Assembly (NCBI GenBank): GCA_038380435.1
Contig: JAWZYU010000005.1
Span: 39,516,001 to 39,580,000 of the forward strand
Direction of reading: 5' to 3'
DNA from: Ryuthela nishihirai
Lineage: Eukaryota; Arthropoda; Arachnida; Araneae; Heptathelidae
Length of the DNA: 64,000 nt
The position numbers and the translations under genes were made by a program. This document shows positions 11,046-21,358 of this stretch, piece after piece; within the stretch, counting starts at the first letter, position 1, and the number at the start of each line of letters is the position of its first letter. The notes beneath the pieces were generated by a model. That model was given only the letters and a program-made list of their open reading frames with translations, was not told the DNA's origin and did not search any database.

Positions 11046-11189
11046 AGATAAATATAGAGGAAAAATTGTCATTAGCCGGGTGGGATCTGAACCCACGATC
11101 TCTTGATAACTTGTCATATGCTCTGTTATCAGGAAGTCGTGAGTTCAAATCCCACCCGACTAATGACAATTTTTCCTCTATATTTATCT
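11046..11189. repeat. tRNA-like foldback (inverted repeat)
   Basis: Two roughly 53-bp arms, 11046-11098 and 11137-11189, are near-perfect reverse complements. The outermost bases are AGATAAATATAGAGG on the left and the complement on the right. Each arm holds a tRNA T-arm / B-box sequence: GAGTTCAAATCCCACCC on the right, its complement with GGGTTCAGATCC on the left. The 38-bp loop contains a further short inverted pair (TTGATAAC / GTTATCA). It would form a long hairpin. It is not an intact tRNA gene. Confidence 0.75.
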
Positions 11190-11454
11190 AACAAATTACT
11201 ACCAGGTATACCTGAGAAATTCTATTACTTCAAGAAAGTATTTCTTTAAGTAAATCTATGTGCTTGTAAGGTAAATTGAAAATGGAACGAAATGTTACCA
11301 TTGCAGATCCATATGTAAAATAAATAAGCAATTTCTACCCATATTAAGTAACTTCATCTAACACTTCCACACCTCCAGGAAGATCCGTAATATTTACAAT
11401 GTTCATGGACCTCGATGAAGAAATTAATGTGATAAAGTGTTCTTTTTTTTTCAG

Positions 11455-11661
11455 GGTGATTCTGGAAGTGGCTTAAGTGTCAGAATAGACAACGACTATG
11501 TTTTGTGTGGAATTGTGTCCTTCGGTAAGAAATGTGCCTTGCCACACGTAGCCGGTGTTTATACGAGGGTCAGTCACTATGTAGACTGGATCTATGAACA
11601 GACTCGAGGAGCTGGCTGTCGGCCTTGCATCATTCCTAAAAAAGATTTTTCACTTGTGTAG
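11455..11661 (+). CDS. Serine protease (trypsin-like S1), last exon
   Basis: A polypyrimidine tract and AG at 11453-11454 (TTTTTTTTCAG) precede an exon that opens directly with GDSGSGLSVRIDNDYVLCG and continues IVSFGKKC, GVYTRVSHYVDWIYEQ, to a TAG stop at 11659-11661. GDSG holds the catalytic serine of chymotrypsin-fold (S1) proteases. The family usually has GDSGGP; here it is GDSGSG. CGIVSFG and GVYTRVS..VDWI are the standard C-terminal strands and helix. Two cysteines of the core (LCG and KKC) are present, and the tail after the helix adds two more (AGCRPC). The histidine and aspartate of the triad must be in upstream exons that I could not find in this window. This is the best-supported host gene here. 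Confidence 0.85.
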   Translation, partial: GDSGSGLSVRIDNDYVLCGIVSFGKKCALPHVAGVYTRVSHYVDWIYEQTRGAGCRPCIIPKKDFSLV

Positions 11662-12022
11662 TTCGACTGAATGCTTTCTAATTTCACTTCGTTTCTATTC
11701 GAGATTTATGTTTAGTTTTAGTCATGAATATGGAGGGATCCTATTCTCTCCAACTGTTTTGAAGTAGCTCGTGAAACACACGTAATATACTTTTACCCAT
11801 CTTTATTAAGACTCTAATTGCAAAATTTCAAATCTTTCGAATTCGCTACATTTAAGAAAACAGCAATTTGATTTTCACACCGACTGTTGCTTTCAATAAA
11901 CAAATGCAACCAATAAGCGAAAGTACGAGTACATTTAGTAAAAGACCATTTATCTATTTAATTGTTGTGGAACAAAACAAAAAGGTTTATCCGAATAAGC
12001 TGGTTATCTGAATTTCGCATAA
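11662..12022 (+). other. Protease 3' UTR with polyadenylation signal
   Basis: Sequence after the stop is non-coding. A consensus AATAAA occurs at 11895-11900, about 234 bp downstream of the stop, and is a reasonable poly(A) signal for the protease transcript. No other gene is seen up to the SINE at 12035. Confidence 0.45.
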
Positions 12023-12034
12023 GATTTAATAAAG

Positions 12035-12420
12035 ATTGGATTGTTTTACCTCTGAGCGGCACTTTTTTGCACACAATGGGCTAAATGGCCAGGCCACAAG
12101 GACCCCGAAGGCTCAGAGAAGGTTGGGGGTGGGGACCCACTGGAACAGCTGTTGGGGGACAGATGGTAGCCTCCCGTCAAGGCCATCCAGCGTGTTCTTT
12201 AACGTGCACAGGGTATGGCTCTCCCGCACACAGGGCTACGGCTTAACGTCCCATCCGACGGACGGCGGCCTTTTCAAGCCCATCGGTGTCCCCTACTGAC
12301 CATGGGCAGGGCGGGGAAATTTTGCGGAGATAAATCTCAACGCTGACCCAGCTGGGACTCGAACCTGGGAACTACAGATTACGAGCCTGGCGCGCTACCG
12401 ACTGAGCCACCCCCGCCCCT
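12035..12420 (-). mobile_element. SINE-A, full length
   Basis: In reverse orientation: the tail complement (TGGATTGTTTTACCTCTGAG) is at the left, and the B box complement (GGGACTCGAACC) and A box complement (CGACTGAGCCACC) are at the right. A perfect 12-bp target duplication, GATTTAATAAAG, flanks it (12023-12034 and 12421-12432). Length is 386 bp, the same as the copy at 3024. Confidence 0.9.
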
Positions 12421-12549
12421 GATTTAATAAAGTGTTACAGTAGACAAAGCTCTCTCTCTATATATATACGAGAGGAAAAACCTGTAAAACTACGCCATTG
12501 GACGACATGGACCAGTAAGGAGATAGTCTCATGTCCAAATAGTTGGATG

Positions 12550-14013
12550 TTTTGCTTGTTTGGGGCAACGGCAACTATAAGGCCATATTGCGCCATACAT
12601 ATGATATGCTGTAAAAGCTAAACAGATAAAAGTCATAGAACCCTCAAACTAATTTTAAAAAACAACACACCAAAAGGGAAAAGGCACAAAACTACAAAAG
12701 ACGAAACAAGAACAAAAAGTGTGCAACCAAAAACGATGTGTGTAAAAAACAAATGTAAAATATAAACACCAAGCATAGAACAAAATAACAACGGGTGTAG
12801 AGGACCCATAAAAGCAACAAATCTAAACATTAAATACGAGTAAAGTATCCGGTAAAAGGTAAAAAATTAAAGACAGGCGTTAAAAAGACAGTCATCAGAT
12901 AAAAGGTGGCCGGTTGTAAGGAGCTCAGCCATAAAATCATGGCAGTTAAAATTAACACGAAGTTCAAAGTTAAAAGCTGGACATGAGATGGAATATATGT
13001 TTCATCGTCAAAATGGTGTCACAAAACTAAAACTTAGCGTCATCGTTCGTCAGAAGGAGAAATGAATGAGTAATATGCGAATGACCTAAGCAGAGCCGAG
13101 CAAGTACAACTTCCTCCTTGCGATTATTGCAAAAACATGACTCCTATGGTTTGACAATGGGCTTCATCTCGAAGAGTTTGTTACCTAGCTATTCAGACCA
13201 AGATCTCTGCCACTGAGCGCGGAGATCGATGGTAAAAAACTGCCTAAAGTCCAGGTAAGGAACTGACAGTGGTGAGCCGGACTAGGGCACGGCTGACTTA
13301 GCAGCAGCATCTGCCAAGTCATTGCCCCTGATCATAACGTGATGAGGAACCCAACAGAAAAAAAATGGTGGTTGTGCCTGCCAAATGACGGAGCTTCTGG
13401 CGGATCTTAGACAGAATAGAGTGAGGCCGATGCCTCCTCGAGATGAAAGCCTGTAGCGAGCTAAGCGAGTTGGTGTAAAGCACACACCGATGATGATGCT
13501 TAGCTGCCACATGGTTCAAGGCGAGATTGATAGCGTTAAACTCTGCAGTGAAGCTAGAACACTGCTATGGGACCTGGTCTGTAATGATTACATCACAGCA
13601 AACCATGGCTTTGCAACTGATGTGCCAGACTTCGAGTCATCCGTGAAGACAGGTACGAAGTCCGGGTGCGAAGCCCGATAGCTTGCAAAGAGTTTCTGGT
13701 AAACACAGTTGGGTGTAAAGGCCTTCCCTGTCTTGCAAAGAGAAAAGTTGCAGGAAGGGGAAACAGTGAGCCACAATGGACGTTGCTCAGCTGTCAACTG
13801 GTCAACGCTATCGATACCGATGTTGATGTCCCTGAGTAAGTCTCGGACACGGAAACTGAAAGGCAGTTTGCCGATTCTGGTATAACATTTCCAACTGTGC
13901 ATTGAAAACGCAGTCCCAAGTGGGATGGCCTGGCAGGGATCGCAATTTTGCTGCATATTCTAGGGACAACTGTTGATGGTAAATGGATAAGGAAGGTAGA
14001 CCACGTGCACTTG
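12550..14013 (-). mobile_element. LINE-A copy 3: thumb, RNase H and 3' UTR
   Basis: On the minus strand, about 14000-13600 encodes the post-RT region (PARPSHLGLRFQC, then VRDLLRDINIGIDS). At 13650-13290 it encodes RNase H (VPVFTDDSKSGTS, LYTNSLSSLQAFIS, GSSSRYDQGNDLADAAAKSA). The sequence then runs into the LINE-A 3' UTR, ending near 12550 with a CAAACAAGCAAAACATCC-like tail. FTDD and NDLAD are the counterparts of the acidic motifs in copy 1. Frameshifts break the reading frame. A SINE-A lies at the upstream side and the LINE sequence resumes at 14407 for about 50 bp. Confidence 0.75.
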
Positions 14014-14401
14014 GGTTGGGTTGTTTTACCTCTGAGCGGCACTTTTTTGCACACCATGGGCTAAATGGCCAGGTCATATGGACCCCGAAGGCTCAGAGAA
14101 GGTTGGGGGAGGGGACCCACTGGAACAGCTGTTGGGAGACAGATGGTAGCCTCCAGTCAAGGCCATCCAGCGTGTTCTTTAACGTGCACAGGGTATGGCT
14201 CTCCCGCACACGGGGCCACGGCTTAACGTCCCATCCGACGGACGGCGGCCTTTCCAAGCCCCTACTGTGTCCCCTACTGACCGTGGGCAGAGCGGGGAAT
14301 TTTGCGGAGATAAATCTCAACGCTGACCCAGCTGGGACTCGAACCTGGGAACTACAGATTACGAGACTGGCGCGCTACCGACTGAGACCCCCCCCCGCTC
14401 C
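14014..14401 (-). mobile_element. SINE-A, full length
   Basis: Reverse-oriented copy ending at a C-rich stretch in place of the usual CACCCCCGCCCC. Its flanks CCACGTGCACTTG (14001-14013) and CCACTTGCACTTG (14402-14414) match at 12 of 13 bases, a target duplication within LINE-A copy 3. The A box is slightly degraded. Confidence 0.85.
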
Positions 14402-14458
14402 CCACTTGCACTTGTACCATAGATGACGAATATGTGATGAAAAGGCCAATTTCCAGTC

Positions 14459-14512
14459 GAAGTTCCTCCGTAGCCCATGGCTGCTTGAGGATGATGATGA
14501 TGACATTCGCCA
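14459..14512 (+). mobile_element. RTE-like 3' end fragment with (GAT)n
   Basis: CCTCCGTAGCCCATGGCTGC, then TTGAGGATGATGATGATGAC. This is the last ~50 bp of the RTE family plus its trinucleotide tail, an extremely short 5'-truncated copy. Confidence 0.7.
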
Positions 14513-14880
14513 CGTCAGAAGCTTTCATTTCACGCATAACTCTTTACTTTCAGCATTCGTGTTTTGGAGATATAGGGGGACAATCGTTTTCTTACTTTCC
14601 CCCTTTTTTAGGGGAGAAGAAATTACGGGTTGTCAATTTTTTGTAACATCTGACATTCTCCACGTCAGAAACATTCATGTGACGTACAGCTTGTTACTCC
14701 CGTTCTGGAGATATAGGGGAAGAATTTTTATTTATATTTATATTTTCCTTTTTTAGGGGGGAAACAAACATTGGAGATATTGTTAGAGCCTATGGCACTC
14801 CTCGAGTCGCAAGCTTTCATTTGACACCTAAATCCTTCAGTTTCTCCATCGCGTTCGAAAGAGAGGAGATAGGGCGGAAC
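14500..14880. repeat. Three-unit degenerate tandem repeat (~145 bp)
   Basis: GACATTCGCCACGTCAGAAG at about 14503, GACATTCTCCACGTCAGAAA at about 14652 and GCACTCCTCGAGTCGCAAGC at about 14793 begin three related units. Each continues with a TTTCATnTGACnnn phrase and a GGAGATAtaGGG phrase. The third unit is the most diverged. Confidence 0.5.
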
Positions 14881-15384
14881 AAGTTGTTCTCAAATCCACA
14901 AACCGACAAATTTCAAAGTGAAAAGAAATGGGATGAAAGTGGGAGTGGCTTTCTGAAATTGAGTGCAGTTGGCGCAATCAAAAACTCTTTGCAAAATCTA
15001 GGGCAGCTGGAAAAATTTGAAGCCACTTGGAGATAAATAATACAGGAGAGTTGTGAAGAATGGGATTGATTTTGTGAAATTAAGGAGAGATTGTACAATC
15101 GAGAAATCTTGGCAAAAACTTGTAGAGTTGGCAAACATCGACGGGACTTGGGAAAAATATAGGAAAGAGAATAAATAGTATTTATTTGTAAAATCATGGC
15201 AAGATGGCAAAATCGAGGCACTTGAAAAAATCGGAAATCGATCGAAGCTACGATTTAGTACGTTAGAGTAAGAAGAGTACGTTAGTGACAGAAGATACAT
15301 AATTAAATTTATATAATTATTTTCTCAGTTGGCAAATTTTCGTTCTCTTCCCCCCCCAACCGTAGTCTCTTCGCTACGCCCCCG
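14880..15384 (-). mobile_element. Partial relative of the hAT-like minisatellite element
   Basis: The right end reads CCCAACCGTAGTCTCTTCGC, then TACGCCCCC. This is the reverse complement of the left end of the element at 693 (CAGGGACGTAGCGAAG...TATGGTTGGGG). The interior shows the same minisatellite phrases on the complementary strand (AGAGTTGGCAAA, CTTGGGAAAAATATAGG). The other terminus and target duplication were not found. Confidence 0.5.
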
Positions 15385-15389
15385 GGCTT

Positions 15390-16028
15390 ATCCTACTTTC
15401 AATGAAATGAACATTTAAAAGTTTTGTTTCTTTTTGAGTGGAACAATCAGAAATCTAAAAAATGCATGAGAAGAATCTTAATAAACCTATATTTTAGATT
15501 TTACATCTGTTATGAATAAAATCTTTTATTCCATTCCCAATAATTCGACATTTTGGTAAAACGGATTATTATTATATTTATCTTTAATTTTTCTTACGGA
15601 ATGAAATAATCGGAAATCAAAAAACTAATTGCAGGGAAACATAGGTCTTTTACAATTACATCCATTGGGACTAATTCAACTTAAAAACGATTTTTTTCGT
15701 ATTCCTTCTGAAGGAAACAATCGGAATAGGATTAAATGCTCTATTAGATGGGACGTGCCACTTGCGGAACGCATAATCTTTTCAAGTGGAGCGTGAAAAA
15801 ATTGCTTTTATGACATAAAACGTTTCCTTCAGCAAAATTGGTAATGAATGAATTTTTAAGACACAATGTAAAATAATTTTATTTTCCTGCAAATTATTCG
15901 ATTTACAAACGAAGGACAGGTTGTAAGAGTCATCTAAATCCGTGGAGTTAGTACAATTTTATGCAGGACTTCGAATTCTGCGTTTCCTCTCCTGAAACGA
16001 TTCTCAGCCTGACTGGTAATTGTGTTCC
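15390..16028. other. AT-rich sequence, no gene seen
   Basis: Phrases of the form TTTCTTTTTGAGTGGAACAA and GGAATGAAATAATCGGAAAT recur loosely and resemble the roughly 120-bp array at 35290-36130. No coding sequence is supported. Confidence 0.35.
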
Positions 16029-16029
16029 T

Positions 16030-19000
16030 TCATCATCATTCTCAAGCAACCATGGGCTACGGAGGTTCAACCAGACTGTGCACTCATCATCATCATCATC
16101 ATCCTCAAGCAGCCATGGGCTACGGAGGTCCAACCAGACAGTGCAGTTTAATTCTCCAAGCATATCTGTCCTGAGCTACATCTGCTGCATCCGGCCACTA
16201 CACACCAATTCTCACAAGGTCCTGTTTGATATTGTCTGCCCACCGCATCCTAAGTCTCCTCATCTTTCTGAGGCTTCTAGGCACACTGTTCATAACCTTA
16301 TTAGCTAATCTATAATTATCCATACGGGCAACATGGCAAAACTAGCGGAGTCTCTCTCTGCACAATATGCTGCTTAAAGGAGGTTGCAGACTCCTTTGCC
16401 TAATCTCATCATTAGTTACAAAGTTGAACCACTTAATGCCCAAGATACTGCGTAAGCATCTGAAATCAAAGCATCTAGTTTCCTGTTATCTTGCTCACAC
16501 AGTGTCCACGTTTCACTACCATAACTAACCGTAGAAAGCACCAAACTATTATACAGTCTAATTTTAGTCTTTAGGTGGATACGCCTATTTCTCCACACTT
16601 TCCATAGATTCTTAACAGTCCCGGCAGCAATCCCTATTCGTCTGTTAATCTCATGCCGCACATCACCATTATCTGTTACATAGCTCTCAAGATAATTAAA
16701 CTGTGACACCTGCTCAAGACTGCAACCATTCAGATTAACTGAATCACAGCCTGCCTGACCAATTTTCATCACTTTAGTTTTCTCTCTGTTTATAACCAAA
16801 CCTACTCTACTACCAGTTTCATCAACAGCTCGAATGAAAGAGTTCATCTCATTAACATCATTTGTCAAAAGGGCTAAATCATCAGCATAATCTACTTCAG
16901 ACATTTTCGTATCTCCAGCCCATTTAAGGCCAAAATCTTTCTCTTGAAGTGAATTTCGCATAACATAATCAATAACCAAGCTAAAGAGAAAAGGAGACAA
17001 AATTCACCCTTGTCGAACACCAGAAGTAATGCTAAACCAATTGCTACAAGCCTCCAACTCTCACACACGACTCAGTGTTATTATAGAGGGCTTTCATTAT
17101 ATTAACTAACTTGTCTGGTATACCATATGATATCACAATCAACTACAAATTATGTCGATCAACAGAGTCGAAAGCCTTTTTGAAATCAACAAAGCTAGCA
17201 ACCAAAGGTCTCTGAAACTCTAAACATTTCTCAAGAATCTGCCGAAGTGAAAATATCTGATCTACACATCCCCTACCACTTCTGAATCCACATTGCTCAT
17301 CACGCAATTGACTGTCAACCAGATTCTTAATTCCATTAAGCACAATCATGGAAAGAACTTTACCTGGAACAGAGAGTAGGCTGATACCCCTATAGTTATC
17401 ACAAGAACTGCGATCACCTTTTTTGAAAATAGGGATAATAATAGTTGTGGTAAAATACTGAGGAACCATGCCTTTATCATAAAAGATATTCAAAATTTCA
17501 GTCATCCAAGTGGTAACCTAAACATTCCCAGCTCTAAGCATTTCGGTAGTAATTTCATCTACCCCTGGGGATTTATGAAGTTTAAGTTTAGAAATAGACA
17601 GAATAACTTCAGATTGCGTTATAGGGCCAACATTAAAACCATCAATGCATTTATCATCATTAGAAACTATGGGAGTAGAACTAACTACATTGTTTAGAAA
17701 ATCACTTAAATGCTTAGCCCACCTAGCCACGACAAAATCCTCCCCTTCTATAACCTTACCTTGTTTATTCTTCAATCCTTGTATGCTTGTCCGTTTTCTA
17801 CCACACAAAACATTAATTATCTCCTACAGCTCTCTGCTGTTGTGCTGTCTAACTGCTTCCTCAGCTTTGTCAGCCAAGCCATCAAGCCAAAGATTGTTAT
17901 CAGTAGCTAACTGATCCTTTACACGTTTATTAAGCTCTCTCTAATTCTTTCTATTAGGACTAGAGGGTACTGATTAAGGACATTCCTGCAGTTCCTTCTT
18001 TCAGAAATAAGCTCGTGTCTTATCACTGAAATAATTCTGTCTCCTCCGCTCCTTTTTTTCCTAAAAGAGTGCAGTTTCTAAAAAACCTGTTTAAAATGGT
18101 CCCATTCTTCCTCAACTTCAGTAGTAAGCAAACCATGACTGTCATAATGACTAAGTAACCTATCATGGTAAGCTTTAGCTATAACTGAGTCTTTCAGAGA
18201 TTCAGTATTAAAGGTGAATTTTTTAATCCTAGCACAACACTTTTTAAGTTTAAGTTGCAAGACACTTTTAACAAGGTAATGGTCAGATCCAATTTCAGCT
18301 CCCCTATAAGACCTGGTATTCCTAACAGAACTAGTCCATTTGCTGTTAATTAATATATAGTAAATCATATTCTTATGCAGCCCATCAGGTGAAACCTCAT
18401 TTATACTTATGCATGTCTCGGTGTTTGTAATATGTGTTAGTTATTCTGAAACCATTGAGTTTACTTACGTGTAGGAGACGTTGCTCATTGCCATTGCAGC
18501 TACCAATACCACATGGGCCTATCACCCCTCCCCAAAGGTCAGAGTCAGTACCGACTTTGGCATTGAAGTCACCTAGAACAAGGGTAATATCTCCTTTCTT
18601 GACAGAATTCAAAATATCCTGAAGTTGTCCGTAAAACCTATCCTTCTCATCTTCAGTGGGGGCATAAGAGCAGATAATGTTCAATTCTTTAACGCTTGTC
18701 TGAAATTTTGCTGTAGGAAACCTTTCATTAATGCACTCACATCCTAGAAGAGCATCACTAGCATATCTGCTGAGCAGCAGATCCACGCCTTGGTGATGCT
18801 TTCCGTCCTCCCTCTCTCTAAAGAGAAATTTAAAGTATTTTTAAGTATCTCACCTTTACCTGTCCATCTGGTCTCTTGCAAACTTAGTATATCTAGGATA
18901 TAGCGCTGGAATTCCTGCGTGAAGACATCAAGAGAATAATCTCTATGTAATGTCCTCACATTCCTGCAGAGAGAAAATGATTAGTAGGATTTTTAACGAA

Positions 19001-19565
19001 ATTAGGTTTATTGAGATTTTTAGGGCCAACAATATCAAACAGCCTCCTGATCGCAGGCATGGGCAAAGACCTGTTCCTCCTCCGCTAAAGGCTAAAGTCA
19101 CCGATGCTGGTAGGAACTTCAGGCACCACCTTTTCAAGTGAACTTTTTCAAGAACCATATGGACTGCCTAAGACACATTACTCCAGTTTAGGCTTGACGA
19201 TGCCCAATTAACTAAGTAAGGTTCAGGTACCTGCGATGGCCTCTGATTAGGATTATCCACCAGCTGATATAAAGTATCCCATGCCTCTGTTCACTTAGGG
19301 CTGGCAACCTAGAAGCAAACAGAAAACACAGCCACAGATTCTCCCTTAACAGAGTGCAGCAAGTCCCACCAGTGCAGCAAGTCCAGGATCCATAATCAAG
19401 CTCAAATCCATAAAAAAGTCCAGTCTAGTAGGTAAATATGGTCAGCACCAGGACCCTGTGAAGTTGACCACTCATCAGCAAAGTTGAAAAAAAAGAAAAA
19501 AGTGGCCATAGATGATCAGATCAGTAGGCCATACTGAACTGGCAGCCTCCCCTTCCGTGCACTAG
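16030..19565 (-). mobile_element. RTE-like LINE copy I with tandem 3' end, nearly full length, broken
   Basis: The 3' end is at the left (ATC repeats 16085-16103 followed by CTCAAGCAGCCATGGGCTAC). The element then runs leftwards through the C-terminal domain, RT (MSPFLFSLVIDYVMRNS, DYADDLALLTND, 17000-16416), palm (FVDFKKAFDSVDRHNL, 17505-17143), linker (MCGRKRTSIQGLKNKQGK) and endonuclease (VLGDFNAKVGTDSDLW, LDILSLQETRWTGKGEI). These are the features of RTE / BovB-type elements with a craniofacial-development-protein-2-like endonuclease. Many frameshifts are present. Compared with copies II and III it lacks the outermost ~100 bp of the 5' region. A second copy of the terminal ~50 bp lies at 16030-16079. 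Confidence 0.85.
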
Positions 19566-19987
19566 CCCATATATTTTAGAACAAACAACATTTTTGCGAA
19601 TGAATTTAATCAAAAGTCAAATTCCGATCATAAATGACAGAGAAACCTTTGTTGACACTAAGGGCTAATAATGAGATTGATTTTACTAAATTGTAAAAAA
19701 AATATTTTAAAATACAATATAAGTATGTAGAAGTTTTAATGTTTTTCGATTGAATTAAATATTATTTTTATTTGTGATATAATCATAAAAATACGTATAT
19801 AGAAGCGTGATTGACTTCCTCATTAACTTCTAAAATCGTCAGCAACAATAGAAAAAAGTTGCCTCTCCTGAAGTATAGATGGCGCAAGGCCCGCCACATC
19901 TCAGTGAAAGATTTAGGAGTCTTATTCTGGAAGATTTTAGCATCTGATGCATGGTTTAATAGAGAGCACTCTGGCATGTATCTAGAG
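19566..19987. other. AT-rich sequence and tRNA-like remnant
   Basis: Mostly AT-rich with no coding sequence. From about 19930, TGGTTTAATAGAGAGCACTC, then TGGCATGT, resembles a decayed tRNA A-box half. It resumes at 20259 after the MITE as GCGGGCTAGATTCTCGCCGC, a decayed T-arm, which suggests that the MITE entered an old tRNA-derived SINE. Confidence 0.35.
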
Positions 19988-20250
19988 CAGTGTTTTGCAA
20001 CCTTTTTTTATCTCACGGCACACTTGAACCTAGAGTTAAGCTTCCGCGGCACACTTAAAATATGATGATATTATGTATACGTTTATTATAACAATGATAT
20101 ACTCGTATAATCAATTTAAAGAGGATTTAATTTTGATATGTACACTTATTATGCTTTGGACTTCTTTCGAAAATAATTTAATTAATGATATTTAAAAATT
20201 TTCGCGGCCCACCTAAGATCTTCTCTCGGCACACCGGTTGAAAATCACCG
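19988..20250. mobile_element. hAT MITE (263 bp) with 8-bp target duplication
   Basis: It starts CAGTGTTTTGCAACC and ends GGTTGAAAATCACCG, so 11 of 15 terminal bases pair. A perfect 8-bp duplication, ATCTAGAG, flanks it (19980-19987 and 20251-20258). Inside are repeated CGGCACAC motifs. This end pattern (CAGTGnTTTTCAACC with GGCACAC) is typical of widespread non-autonomous hAT elements. Confidence 0.8.
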
Positions 20251-20258
20251 ATCTAGAG

Positions 20259-20800
20259 TGTTGCGGGCTAGATTCTCGCCGCGTCAGCGATAATTTTTTT
20301 TTTTTCAGAAGTCTTCAGATGAATAATTGTTGAAATTTTTTATACAGGGAATCTGTGCACTTTCATGGATAAAAGAAAATATTTTGGGAAAAATTATTCG
20401 ACATATAAAAAATTTTAAAGATTATTATTAAGGCTGCCATTTGCATTTTTTTTTCTCTTAATTTCAGTAACGCACTTATATCTGATGCGGCACATCAGTG
20501 CAACGGATATTTTCTAATCTGTTCTTCCTAAATGAACTAACAGGAAAGCAAAAGAAAGCTCTACCAGAAAAATTTGCTTCCATTCTCTCTACTCTGACAT
20601 TCTTTAAAATACATTAAATAGTAATAGCCTATTTTTCTTAATGAAAAATCCGGCAGAGTCAAAGAAAAGCACTACAAGTAACAGAGCTAACATTTACACC
20701 ATCCGATATTCAGCAAAACATTTATGTATATTTCTTTAATCGAAAGTTTCAGTACAATATATTTTTAAAATTCTATTCCTTCCAAATGAGTCCTGACCTA
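20259..20800. other. AT-rich, possible LINE-B 5' flank
   Basis: A T-run at about 20288-20305 follows the tRNA-like remnant. Thereafter there are only short frames, one beginning MKNPAESKKSTTSNRAN near 20641. It may be the LINE-B 5' region, but this is not proven. Confidence 0.3.
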
Positions 20801-21358
20801 CCTGTCACAAAACCAATTATCGATATAATGAATCTGGCTCATTCTTTCAAATGCTTTGATCAAATCAAAGTTTTTGGGTTAATGCTAAATAAATCAGAAA
20901 GGAAACTGGAGAAGATAGCAAAAGTTAATGGTGTGATATAAAAAAACATTGCAGTATAATGGTAACTGCTTGCAAAGCATAGTAAAAAATGTGGATGTGT
21001 TGCAAATACAATAGTAGCAATTGAAGGAAAAAAAGACAAATTACATAATAAAAATGAAGCGCTTAAAACAGAATTAAAAGAAATGACTAAGATTAAATGA
21101 ATTGGAATTAATATCTAGAGAAGGCAATGTGGAAATTGTAGGGATACTAGAAGATTCTAAAAAAAAATATACCTGATATTTTGAAAATTACTTCTAGGAA
21201 ATTAGATATCTCTGACGTAGATAGTGCCTACAGTTAATAAGAACAAGATTAAATCTAATACAGTAAGATTCAAAGATTCCACCTACAGAGATCTGTGGTT
21301 AAAGAACATATAAATATTTTTGCCAGGGATATTAATGTCAAGTTTGGAGATAACAAGG

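Noticed and set aside
13983..14426. A 147-codon ORF, and similar 60-90 codon ORFs at 3143-3406, 12036-12299, 50570-50788 and 57966-58217.
   Set aside because: All are the same SINE-A body read in one frame; the shared text recurs at every SINE-A copy.
16080..16105. A CRISPR-like or regulatory repeat suggested by repeated ATC tracts.
   Set aside because: The tracts are the (GAT)n 3' tails of RTE-like LINEs, always followed by the same CAAGCAGCCATGGGCTAC end. There are no CRISPR arrays here and the DNA is eukaryotic.
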